Shown here: piece by piece, positions 1 through 7,659 of the stretch
Numbering within the stretch: the first letter of the stretch is position 1
How the letters are laid out: each line of letters opens with the position of its first letter
Source: JAMOAD01 sp023621955
GTDB taxonomy: Bacteria; Acidobacteriota; Aminicenantia; JAMOAD01
DNA length: 23,979 nucleotides
Direction of reading: 5' to 3'
NCBI GenBank assembly: GCA_035403085.1
Contig: DAONEM010000033.1
Coordinates: 1 to 23,979 of the forward strand
Translations under genes and position numbers: made by a program
The notes under the pieces: generated by a model
The model's input: only the letters and a program-made list of their open reading frames with translations
Database searches by the model: none
Told to the model about the DNA's origin: nothing

Positions 1-31
1 AGAAACAAGCGGCCCAGCGCCGTTGCTATAG

Positions 32-63
32 CCCGCCCGGGTCCTCCCGGGCGGGTTTTTTTT
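32..63 (+). terminator. Intrinsic terminator of an upstream gene outside the window
   Basis: A perfect 10-bp GC stem (32-41 paired with 46-55) with loop TCCT is followed by eight T residues (56-63). This is a textbook rho-independent terminator on the + strand, so a + strand gene ends just before the window. The bases before it (gccgttg at 19-25) and the stem itself match the terminator of the TonB-receptor gene at 3312-3358, so the missing upstream gene may have a related 3' end. Confidence 0.9.
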
Positions 64-256
64 GTCCCCTTCCTTCTTGCCAGAATTTCAAGGAATCCAA
101 AAATCTGTAGGGAGAAAGTCAGCTTTCTTGGTTTTGCTGGTGTGAGTGTTTTGAAAGCATCTGTGAAAAGCGACTCCGCTAATTGGTACGAGAGTTGATA
201 CGAAGAAGCAGGTTTCTAGTCAAACGAAACCAAATCTAGTCGAAGGAGGATTTCGG
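64..256 (+). promoter_or_regulatory. Leader of the TonB-receptor gene with strong RBS; no clear promoter
   Basis: This 193-bp stretch lies between the upstream terminator and the receptor start. It holds a strong Shine-Dalgarno, AAGGAGGA at 243-250, six bases before the ATG at 257. A small hairpin (113-118 with 123-128) is visible, and the heptamer tctagtc occurs twice (216-222 and 234-240). TTGATA at 195-200 could be a -35, but no convincing -10 lies at the right distance. No other gene is seen here. Confidence 0.5.
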
Positions 257-3200
257 ATGAGACTCCGAAAGGTCGCGTTTAGTCTTTTGGCGCTTCTCCT
301 CCTGGGCGGACTCGTCATGGCCCAGGCGGTGAACGCCAAGTTGGAGGGAGTCGTTACAGACAACGAAGGGGGTCCCCTTCCCGGAGTTACCGTTATGGCC
401 TCAAGCCCCACCATGGTGGGAACGGCCTCCACGGTCACCGACGAGAACGGCAAGTATAGGCTCCTGGGGATCACGCCGGGAACCTACAAGATCACCTTCG
501 CCTTGGAAGGCTTTACCACGATCACCAAAGAGAACATTATCCTGCATGTGGAGGAGACTCTCGCTGTCAACGTGAAGATGAAGCTCGGACAGCTGAGCGA
601 AGAGATCGTTGTTACCGCCCAGGTGCCCTTGATCGACACAAAGAGCACCTCCCGCGGCGGCGTCCTGACCAAACAGGTCTTCTCCTCCCTTCCTAAGGGA
701 AGAAACTTTGAGTCCCTGGTCTCCACCATCCCCGGTGTCAACATGGAGACCGGGTTGGGCGGAACCTCCGTCGACGGCGCCTCCGGGGCGGAGAACATGT
801 TCTATATCGACGGCATGGACACGACGGGACTCTACACCGGTCAGTCCTCTCAGAGCGCCTCCTTCGAGATGGTCGAAGAGGTCCAGGTCAAGGCCTCCGG
901 TTACCAGGCCGAGTACGGCGGCTCCATGGGGGGCGTCATCAGTGTCGTCACCCGTTCCGGCGGCAACGCCTTCCACGGAGAGCTGATCGGGTACTACGGC
1001 TCCAGTTGGATGCAGGGCAAGGAGAGGGATACTCTCCGGATCAGCCCCGACAACGACACCATCGCCGAGTACGTGAACTACCAGGATCTGTACGGAAAGG
1101 ACAAGTGGGACAGAATCGAGGCAGGCTTCAACTTGGGCGGATACATCCTCAAGGACCGCCTCTGGTTCTTCGGCACCGTTCTTCCGGAATACTTCACCCG
1201 CAAGAGAGAAGTCAACTTTCTCATCAGCGATGAATTCGACGGAGAGTACAAGTTTAAGACGAAAGCTTACAACTACCAGATGAAGTTGACGGCTCAGCCC
1301 TTCAAGGACCTTCGGCTCACCGCCAGTTTTATCAACAACTGGAACAACGAGAGAGGGACGCTGCCCGGTCGTGACGGGGCGGGGAACCCGAGCGCCCCCT
1401 GGGACAAATACGGCTACGACTATCCCAACTGGACGGCGACGGCCGCGGCGGACTACGTGGTGGGGAACAACTTCATCATGAGCCTGAGGGGCGGTTACTT
1501 CCGGACCAACACCACCAACCAACAGGTGGCCCTGACCGAGCCTGTCTGGCGTTTCACGGAAGATAACACCTACGGAGGTACGACGAACAACAATTACTCG
1601 GACATTCCCAACGAGTACAAGAGAAAACGTAGTTTCCGTAGTTCCACTCTCACCACCACCACCGACAAGGACATCTTGACCAGGGCCAGCGGAAACCTTG
1701 ATCTGACCTACTATGCCCACCTCCTAGGGGAGCACGCCTGGAAGGCTGGAGTCCAGTGGGTTCAGCTGGAAGAGGATGTCGACGATACCATGGACTATCC
1801 CTATGTCTTCTTGGCCTGGGGAAGGACCTTCAGCAACTCCTCTTTGGGTGTGGAGAACGTCTCCGGTAAGTATGGCTACTACTCCGTCCGGGGCGGGAAA
1901 GACCCTCAGGGGAACTTCTACCCTTACGGAACCCTGGCCAACCCTACAAGCACCCGCTGGGCCCTCTACATTCAGGACAGTTGGACGCCGAGCTTTCTCA
2001 AGAGTCGGTTGACACTGAACCTCGGGCTTCGAACGGAGAGGGAGGATATGCCCTCTTTCAGCGATCTGCCCCAGTACCAATACTCCCCCATCAAGTTCGG
2101 CTTCGGGGATAAGCTGGCCCCCAGGCTCGGTTTCGTCTACGACGTCCACGGCGACTCCAGCCTCAAGGTCTACGGTAGCTTTGGAGTCTTCTACGATGTC
2201 ATGAAGCTTTCCATGGCCTCCGGCACCTTCGGAGGCTTGCAATGGACAAACGTCTATTACACACTGGACACCTATGAATGGGACAAGATCGGCGTCAACG
2301 GGAACTACCCGGGAACCTACATCGGCTCCGTGAACTGGCGTATTCCCGCCTTTGACACCGTCGATCCCGATCTGAAGCCCATGAGCCAGACCGAGTACAC
2401 CCTCGGCCTGGAGAAGAAGATCTTCGACAACCTTTCCACCTCGGTCCGTTTCGTCTATAAACACCTCAACAGGACCATCGAGGATGTCGGGACGATCACT
2501 CCGGAAGGTGAACTCTACTACATCACCAACCCCGGCTACGGTTATACGCTCCCCATCTCCCAAGGCGGAAAGTTTCTGGACATCTACCCCACTACGCCTA
2601 AGGCGAAGAGAAACTACGTCGGCGTTACCTTCGCCCTGGACAAACGTTTCAGCGACAACTGGATGGCCGGGTTCTCCTATACCTGGAGTCAGCTGACCGG
2701 GAACTACTCCGGTCTCGCCTCTTCCGATGAGATCGACGTCAACGGCGACGGCCGCGTCTCCCCCAACACGGAGCGCTACTACGACGGCTGGTTCTACAAC
2801 TGGGATCAGAACATGAACAGCATCGAAGGAAAGCTCGGGACCGACAGGCCCCACTACTTCAAGGTTTACGGCAGTTACAGCTTCCCCTTCGGTCTGACCC
2901 TCGGTCTCACCGCTAACGCCATGAGTGGGACTCCTATCAGCCGTCAATTTCAAGTCAACGGCGCCGATGGCTACTACCCGCTCGGGCGCTTCACCGACGG
3001 CCGTACTCCCTTCCTCTTCTACACCAACGCCTACGTGGAGTACAACCTGAAAATCGCCGGTAGGTATAGCCTTCAGCTCAGCCTCAACGTGGACAACCTC
3101 TTCAACACCAAGACGGCCCGTGGGGTTTACCAGATCGTCAACCAGGACAGCCCCGTTATCAGCGACGAGGATATTCTCGCGGGATGGGATTACACGAAAC

Positions 3201-3289
3201 TCGACTACTACGCCGACCCCCGTTTCTTGAAGGAGATGCTCTACTATCCTCCCATTCAGGCACGGTTTGGCGTGAAATTTACCTTTTAA
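257..3289 (+). CDS. TonB-dependent receptor with carboxypeptidase-regulatory N-domain (Oar/SusC-like)
   Basis: This 1010-residue outer-membrane protein probably imports a substrate, using TonB energy, across the outer membrane; the substrate cannot be read from sequence. Residues 1-24 form a signal peptide ending near MAQA. Residues about 28-108 are a CarboxypepD_reg (Ig-like) domain. EEIVVTAQ at 115-122 resembles the plug-entry/TonB-box region, and residues about 122-240 are the plug, including FYIDGMD (182-188) and the motif around GGVISVVTRSGG (225-236). The rest is aromatic-rich beta-barrel ending in Phe, as expected for BAM-dependent insertion. The start is supported by AAGGAGGA six bases upstream. 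The gene is monocistronic, closed by a strong terminator. The family (Oar-like receptors) is common in Acidobacteriota and Bacteroidota; the peptide or glycan substrate is unknown. Confidence 0.93.
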   Translation: MRLRKVAFSLLALLLLGGLVMAQAVNAKLEGVVTDNEGGPLPGVTVMASSPTMVGTASTVTDENGKYRLLGITPGTYKITFALEGFTTITKENIILHVEETLAVNVKMKLGQLSEEIVVTAQVPLIDTKSTSRGGVLTKQVFSSLPKGRNFESLVSTIPGVNMETGLGGTSVDGASGAENMFYIDGMDTTGLYTGQSSQSASFEMVEEVQVKASGYQAEYGGSMGGVISVVTRSGGNAFHGELIGYYGSSWMQGKERDTLRISPDNDTIAEYVNYQDLYGKDKWDRIEAGFNLGGYILKDRLWFFGTVLPEYFTRKREVNFLISDEFDGEYKFKTKAYNYQMKLTAQPFKDLRLTASFINNWNNERGTLPGRDGAGNPSAPWDKYGYDYPNWTATAAADYVVGNNFIMSLRGGYFRTNTTNQQVALTEPVWRFTEDNTYGGTTNNNYSDIPNEYKRKRSFRSSTLTTTTDKDILTRASGNLDLTYYAHLLGEHAWKAGVQWVQLEEDVDDTMDYPYVFLAWGRTFSNSSLGVENVSGKYGYYSVRGGKDPQGNFYPYGTLANPTSTRWALYIQDSWTPSFLKSRLTLNLGLRTEREDMPSFSDLPQYQYSPIKFGFGDKLAPRLGFVYDVHGDSSLKVYGSFGVFYDVMKLSMASGTFGGLQWTNVYYTLDTYEWDKIGVNGNYPGTYIGSVNWRIPAFDTVDPDLKPMSQTEYTLGLEKKIFDNLSTSVRFVYKHLNRTIEDVGTITPEGELYYITNPGYGYTLPISQGGKFLDIYPTTPKAKRNYVGVTFALDKRFSDNWMAGFSYTWSQLTGNYSGLASSDEIDVNGDGRVSPNTERYYDGWFYNWDQNMNSIEGKLGTDRPHYFKVYGSYSFPFGLTLGLTANAMSGTPISRQFQVNGADGYYPLGRFTDGRTPFLFYTNAYVEYNLKIAGRYSLQLSLNVDNLFNTKTARGVYQIVNQDSPVISDEDILAGWDYTKLDYYADPRFLKEMLYYPPIQARFGVKFTF

Positions 3290-3300
3290 GAAGAGACTGG

Positions 3301-3358
3301 AACGGCCTAAAGCCGTTGATAATAGGCCCGCCCGGGGAGACCCGGGCGGGCTTTTTTT
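3301..3358 (+). terminator. Intrinsic terminator of the TonB-receptor gene
   Basis: An 11-bp GC stem (3326-3336 with 3341-3351) closes a GAGA loop, which is GNRA type, and is followed by seven T residues (3352-3358). A smaller hairpin (3301-3306 with 3312-3317) sits just before it. The stop codon is 3287-3289, so the terminator belongs to the receptor gene. Confidence 0.93.
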
Positions 3359-3369
3359 ATTCTGTCTGA

Positions 3370-3426
3370 AACGGAGTGTCCCCTCTATTTCGCTCTCTTT
3401 GTTGTGTAGAGATAACGGAGTGTCCG
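3370..3426. repeat. Two copies of the dispersed AACGGAGTGTCC repeat
   Basis: Two copies of AACGGAGTGTCC lie at 3370-3381 and 3414-3425 in the spacer between the convergent receptor and aminotransferase genes. The complementary form, AACGGACACTCC, recurs at 22402, 22451, 22606 and 23930. The complete unit would be the palindrome AACGGA-CAC-TCCGTT. All copies are intergenic, which is typical of REP-like elements. No coding potential was recognised in this spacer (3290-3555) apart from the two terminators. Confidence 0.7.
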
Positions 3427-3498
3427 GTGAAGGTCGGTGAAGGTTTCAGGACAGCTTAAGGCTCTGCAACAAAGGAGTTCGCAGAGTCCATAAGAAAT

Positions 3499-3536
3499 AA
3501 AAAAGGGGGGAAGACGGGAACAACCGTCTTCCCCCC
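3499..3536 (-). terminator. Intrinsic terminator of the aminotransferase gene
   Basis: A 13-bp stem (3505-3517 with 3524-3536) with a six-base loop is followed, read on the minus strand, by a run of T (A run at 3499-3504). It lies 19 bp beyond the gabT stop codon and terminates leftward transcription. Confidence 0.92.
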
Positions 3537-3555
3537 TCGGTAGAGATTCTCTCTT

Positions 3556-4869
3556 CTATTTGTTGTAAACCGCTCCGATAGATTCGTCGAGAACGTCCAT
3601 GGCTTCGTGAAGCTGTTCGTCGGTGATTTCCATGGAAATAAGCATCCTCAGAAGGTTCTTGTTCACGCCGGCGCCGGCCATGAGGATCCCTCTCTTGAGA
3701 CCTTCCTGGATGATCTGGGCGGTCTCTTTCGTGGCCGGTTCTCTGGTCGTATGGTCTTTGAGAAACTCCATGGCCATCATCGAGCCGATGCCGTGAACGC
3801 TTCCAATGGCGGAGTACTTCGCCTTCATCTGCAAGAAACGTTCTTTCAGAATCTTCCCGATCTCCAGGGCCCTCTCCAGGAGGTGTTCCTCATCGATGGC
3901 GTGGATCACTTCGATACCGGCGCGGCAAGCGACCGGGTTCCCCACGTAGGTTCCTCCGATACAGCCTCCAGGAAGTTTGTCCATGATCTCTGCCTTTCCG
4001 ATCACAGCGGAGAGGGGCATACCGGCGGCGATAGATTTGGCGGAGGAGATAAGGTCGGGCTCGATGCCGAAATTCTCAATGGCATAGAATTTTCCCGTCC
4101 GTCCGATACCGCTCTGAACCTCATCGGCGATGAAGAGAATCCCGTACTTGTCGGCGATCTTCCTGAGCATGGGGATGAAACCGGGGGCGGGGACTCTGAA
4201 ACCACCCTCGCCCTGAATGGGCTCAACGAGGAAGGCGGCGATCGATTCGGGGTTGACCAAGTTGCAGAGGGTTCTCTCGAAATCCTCGATCCGAATGGTC
4301 GGCTCGTTCTCTGTGGGGTAGGGCATCCTGTAGATGTCGGAGGCGTAAGGGCCGAATTTATACTTGTAGGGGGTGGCCTTGTGGGTCAGGGTCATGGTCA
4401 ACAGGGTCCGCCCGTGGAAGGCGTTCTCGAAGCAAACGATGCCTGTGCGCCCGGTGTAGGCTCTGGCGATCTTGATGGTGTTCTCCACAGCCTCGGCTCC
4501 TGAGTTAAAGAGGGCCGCTTTCTTGGGAGTCGGGCCGGGGGAGTGCTTGGCCAAGAGCTCGCAAAGGTCGATGTAGGATTCGTAAGGAACGGCAGTAAAG
4601 TCAGTGTGGAGGAACTTGACAACCTGATCCTGTATAGCTTTCGTGACTTTGGGATGAACGTGTCCGACGGCAAGACAACCCCAGCCTCCGGTCAGATCGA
4701 TGAAGGTGTTCCCGTCAACATCATGGAAAAGGGCTCCTTCTGCGCTTTCTACATAGCAGGGGCAGAGAGAGCCACCCATGGCGCCGGCCACAAAACGGCC
4801 ACGTCGGGCTTCGATCTCCTGGGATTTTGGTCCTGGTAAAGGGGTCTTGATCTGGATAAATTTTCTCAT
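3556..4869 (-). CDS. gabT: Class III PLP-dependent aminotransferase, GabT-like
   Basis: This 437-residue cytosolic enzyme would transfer the omega-amino group of 4-aminobutyrate (or a related omega-amino acid such as ornithine or lysine) to 2-oxoglutarate. Family marks in order: SGAEAVENTIKIAR at 123-136 (phosphate binding), FHGRT at 151-155, the PLP-pyridine Asp in IADEVQSG (D249), the Schiff-base Lys in SSAKSIAAGMPLS (K278), and GGTYVGNP at 305-312. Overall it is close to E. coli GabT in length and motif order. The ATG at 4869 is chosen because AAGGAG stands eight bases upstream. A longer reading frame continues to 4959, but that part contains the promoter. Own promoter at 4950-4978 and terminator at 3499-3536. 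Substrate-level assignment is inference: amino-acid racemases/epimerases of the same fold are the main alternative. Confidence 0.85.
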   Translation of the reverse strand: MRKFIQIKTPLPGPKSQEIEARRGRFVAGAMGGSLCPCYVESAEGALFHDVDGNTFIDLTGGWGCLAVGHVHPKVTKAIQDQVVKFLHTDFTAVPYESYIDLCELLAKHSPGPTPKKAALFNSGAEAVENTIKIARAYTGRTGIVCFENAFHGRTLLTMTLTHKATPYKYKFGPYASDIYRMPYPTENEPTIRIEDFERTLCNLVNPESIAAFLVEPIQGEGGFRVPAPGFIPMLRKIADKYGILFIADEVQSGIGRTGKFYAIENFGIEPDLISSAKSIAAGMPLSAVIGKAEIMDKLPGGCIGGTYVGNPVACRAGIEVIHAIDEEHLLERALEIGKILKERFLQMKAKYSAIGSVHGIGSMMAMEFLKDHTTREPATKETAQIIQEGLKRGILMAGAGVNKNLLRMLISMEITDEQLHEAMDVLDESIGAVYNK

Positions 4870-4949
4870 CCTTTCATCTCCTTGAAAACGTTGGTTTTCG
4901 GTCTCCTCCCCTCGTCGGAAAGAGTGGGCGGAGAGACCTCGAATATAAC

Positions 4950-4978
4950 ATTCTAGCACGGTGTTGACAGAAAAGCAA
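4950..4978 (-). promoter_or_regulatory. Sigma70-like promoter for gabT
   Basis: Read on the minus strand: -35 TTGCTT (4978-4973), 17-base spacer, -10 TAGAAT (4955-4950). Transcription would start near 4943 and leave a leader of about 73 bases before the gabT ATG. The promoter lies in the 158-bp gap after the M1 peptidase stop, so gabT can be expressed independently of the peptidase gene. Confidence 0.6.
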
Positions 4979-5027
4979 AACCGTGGTTATCGGCTCCCAG
5001 AAAGGATTTAGAAGGGCGGCTGGAAGA

Positions 5028-7442
5028 TTATTTCCCCTCTTCGGGAAGGAGAATCGGCGCCGATGTCAGAGGGCTTACCGCGACCCGTCGCACCGACGAC
5101 TCCTCCAAGGGGTAGAGGGAGATAGGGCCGTCCACAACGACGCTCTTTAGGAAAGAACCCTGATCGGTGGTGATTTCCAAGAGAAGGGGGAAGAGCAGGG
5201 AACCGTTCTTCTGGGTTACCTTGACTGAGGGTTTTCCCCCATGGAGAACCAGTTGAACATCTACCTCGGGAACCTCGCGCGAATAGATCCACCCTTCAAA
5301 GAAGCGGGTGAGCCTCTTGTCCCCCTCAGTGAACTTTTGAACAAACTCTTGGGTTGTGAGGTTATGGAACCGAGAAGAGTCGATGGTTGAACGGAAGCGA
5401 CGGAAGAGATCCTCCTTCCCGAGCATCTCTTGGAGCATGAGGAAGAGGAGGGCCGTCTTGTTGTATATGAGCGTCTGATAGATTTCGTAGTTGTCCGAGA
5501 GGTTGGCCAGGCGGCCTCCGTAGTAAAGAGGGCCGTTGGGGCTGTCTTTAATGACACGGGCCTTCACCTTCCTGAGAATGGGCTCCCACTTCTCCTTGGG
5601 GAGACTCTCTTTCAAATACCAGAGGGAGGAAAACTGGGGAAGGCCTTCGGTGATCCAGAGGTCTCTGTAGCTCTTCCATGAGACGATGCCGCCCCACCAC
5701 TGGTGGGACAACTCATGAACCAAGTACTCCTTGTGAGAGCGGGTCAAGGCCATGGGGTTCTCAGGGTTGATGGCCCTTCGTGTTGATTGGATCCAATCGT
5801 TGGATTGGGGGATTATATTGAAGATGATGAAGCCTCTGTGGCTGAGTCCCCCCTCCTCTTTCCAAGGTCGGAAAAGGAGGTTTAGCTCTTTCATGTGTAA
5901 GGGTCCGTAGAGGGAGACAAGGTAATCGACGATCTGTCGGATCTCCTTGGTTTTGTAGTAACGTTCGAAGTTGAGCCTGCTGGGGGCGTAGATGTGGAGC
6001 GGGAGGTCCCCCTTGATGCTTTTTTGAAGCTTGAACTGTCCGGTGATGAAAGAGATGCCCTTGGCTTTGTCGCTTCGGAAGGTGTAGAGAGTCCTGTCGC
6101 TGATCTTCTTCGTGTTCGTCAAGGCTCCCGTGGCCAGGCAGTTGAGCGACGAGGGCAGGGAGATGGTAAAGAAAGTCGCGGAAAAGTCGTTTCCCACATG
6201 GGGATAGTAGTTCTCGTTGCGGTTGACGTAGGTGAAGGAGGACATCTCCCGGTTCGAGAGGGAGTCTGAAGGGGAGACGTTTCGCGGGTCTGGGAGGGAG
6301 TTGAGGTTTCCCTTGTAGTAGAGGAAAAGTTCCTTGGCGTCGGGACCCATTATGTAGTAGGAGGGGCCGCTGCGGATGAAGTGGATCGCTTCGGAGAGGT
6401 CGGTCTTACTCTCCTTCAGTTGAAGGTCCTCAGACAAGTAGACCTTTCTCAGGGAGGAGGGCTTCTGGAAGGAGAGGTTGGTCGTTCCCGAGATCTTCCG
6501 GCTCAAGGGGTCGAAGTAGAGGCTTACGTGAACGCGCTCAAGAGGATCGTCCCCTTGAAGTTGTATCCTCATCTTCTTCTTGAAGAAGTTGTAGCTCAGC
6601 AGGAGCCTGTTGTCGTTGCTCTCCAAGTATGTGTCCGGGGAGAAGGAGGGATCGAAGGTGTAAACGTAGTGGCCTTTCTCATCCTTCGGAAAGAGGAGAA
6701 GGTTGTAGTTCTCGCTGAAGGGAACGAACCAGCTCTCTTGCCAACCCGAAGGGGTGAAGCCGAAATCCTGCTTGAACTGTGCAAGGAGGGGTTCCAGTTC
6801 GGGAGGCTCCTTTTCGCTGAAGAGCTCCGAGGGGGGGAGCGTGTCGAGGAAGGAGGTGTCTTTCAGGACGAAGAGCCCCGTCTTGAAGTCCCCCTGGAAG
6901 TTCTCCTTTCCTAATTGCTTCTTTAACGTCATACGCTCTTCTTCGTCGCTGGGAGTAATGGAGAAACTCCACTCGCCGGTGAAGAGGAGCGGGAAGAGGG
7001 ATGGTTCCGGACGAAAGAGAAACCCTCTCTTCAGGTGCACCTCTCCGTCGCCGAGCCTAAAGGTGACATTCTGAACTGAGAAACGACGGTACTTGTCGAT
7101 AAAGGAGAGGGGCTTAATGGCATGGAGAATCTTCACCTCTTTGTAGAGGCCCTTGTCGTCGGAGCTGACAAGGAGAATGCCCGTTTCGGCATAGTCGGCG
7201 TACTTGACCTGGTAGATCCATTTGTCCTTCTCATCGGAAAGGAACTTGAGGGTGACGGCGTTACCAAAGTACTCTTCCAGACTCTTGTAACTGTCGTCGG
7301 AGAAGAGCGGGGGGAGTTGGTTCCACGATTTCTCCGAGATGAGCTGCGTCAGACTGGAGGGAGGCTTCGTGCCCTCTTGCGCAAGGACCGCAACGGAAAC
7401 GAGCAGAATCAGAACGATTAAAATCCCTTTATATCCCTTCAT
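5028..7442 (-). CDS. Secreted M1-family (gluzincin) metallopeptidase with altered substrate motif
   Basis: This 804-residue exported protein has a signal peptide at 1-22 (cleavage near VLAQ). Residues about 25-470 are a long beta-rich region with no domain I recognise, followed by an M1 catalytic domain. HELSH (576-580) and E599 in WITEG give the canonical HEXXH-X18-E zinc site. Y660 in LIYNKTA matches the M1 transition-state tyrosine. The GxMEN exopeptidase motif is not present: the aligned position reads GGLSH (531-535) before RGFIIF, so the Glu that normally holds the substrate amino group is missing. It is therefore an M1-clan hydrolase of uncertain specificity. No Shine-Dalgarno precedes the ATG, and TAAACT (7454-7449) lies six bases upstream, suggesting a leaderless message. 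It is divergent from the GWxTD genes. No terminator was seen before gabT, so read-through is possible. Confidence 0.85.
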   Translation of the reverse strand: MKGYKGILIVLILLVSVAVLAQEGTKPPSSLTQLISEKSWNQLPPLFSDDSYKSLEEYFGNAVTLKFLSDEKDKWIYQVKYADYAETGILLVSSDDKGLYKEVKILHAIKPLSFIDKYRRFSVQNVTFRLGDGEVHLKRGFLFRPEPSLFPLLFTGEWSFSITPSDEEERMTLKKQLGKENFQGDFKTGLFVLKDTSFLDTLPPSELFSEKEPPELEPLLAQFKQDFGFTPSGWQESWFVPFSENYNLLLFPKDEKGHYVYTFDPSFSPDTYLESNDNRLLLSYNFFKKKMRIQLQGDDPLERVHVSLYFDPLSRKISGTTNLSFQKPSSLRKVYLSEDLQLKESKTDLSEAIHFIRSGPSYYIMGPDAKELFLYYKGNLNSLPDPRNVSPSDSLSNREMSSFTYVNRNENYYPHVGNDFSATFFTISLPSSLNCLATGALTNTKKISDRTLYTFRSDKAKGISFITGQFKLQKSIKGDLPLHIYAPSRLNFERYYKTKEIRQIVDYLVSLYGPLHMKELNLLFRPWKEEGGLSHRGFIIFNIIPQSNDWIQSTRRAINPENPMALTRSHKEYLVHELSHQWWGGIVSWKSYRDLWITEGLPQFSSLWYLKESLPKEKWEPILRKVKARVIKDSPNGPLYYGGRLANLSDNYEIYQTLIYNKTALLFLMLQEMLGKEDLFRRFRSTIDSSRFHNLTTQEFVQKFTEGDKRLTRFFEGWIYSREVPEVDVQLVLHGGKPSVKVTQKNGSLLFPLLLEITTDQGSFLKSVVVDGPISLYPLEESSVRRVAVSPLTSAPILLPEEGK

Positions 7443-7504
7443 TCACTAAGTTTAGACTAAAGTGCAAAAGATTGCTAGAGGAACGCTCCAGAAGAGAGTT
7501 GTCG

Positions 7505-7533
7505 TTGACACCCGTGAACCTTTGCTTTACAAT
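7505..7533 (+). promoter_or_regulatory. Consensus sigma70-like promoter for the GWxTD genes
   Basis: TTGACA (7505-7510), a 17-base spacer and TACAAT (7528-7533) form a near-perfect promoter. Transcription would begin near 7540, giving a leader of about 120 bases with two small hairpins: around 7579-7600, and 7632-7637 with 7641-7646, the latter directly before the ribosome-binding site. Confidence 0.8.
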
Positions 7534-7659
7534 GTTTTAGACGATTTGGACGCTGATGCGGCGACGAGAGATAGGGGAACTCCTCCCGAAGAGGAGGGAC
7601 GGGGACGGATGCGGTTTTGCGGCGGAGATTGGTCCCTCCGAGGGACAAGGAGACGGCTT

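Noticed and set aside
401..2953. Two long antisense open frames (439 and 409 codons) opposite the TonB-receptor gene
   Set aside because: Low-complexity Val/Gly/Asp-rich translations with no motif, explained by the strong C/G bias at third codon positions of the real gene, which has clear domains.
4964..4969. TTGACA on the + strand in the M1-gabT spacer
   Set aside because: No -10 at the right distance and no + strand gene follows.
7462..7659. N-terminal extension of the first GWxTD protein
   Set aside because: Crosses a consensus promoter and lacks an RBS; the ATG at 7660 has both RBS and signal peptide.
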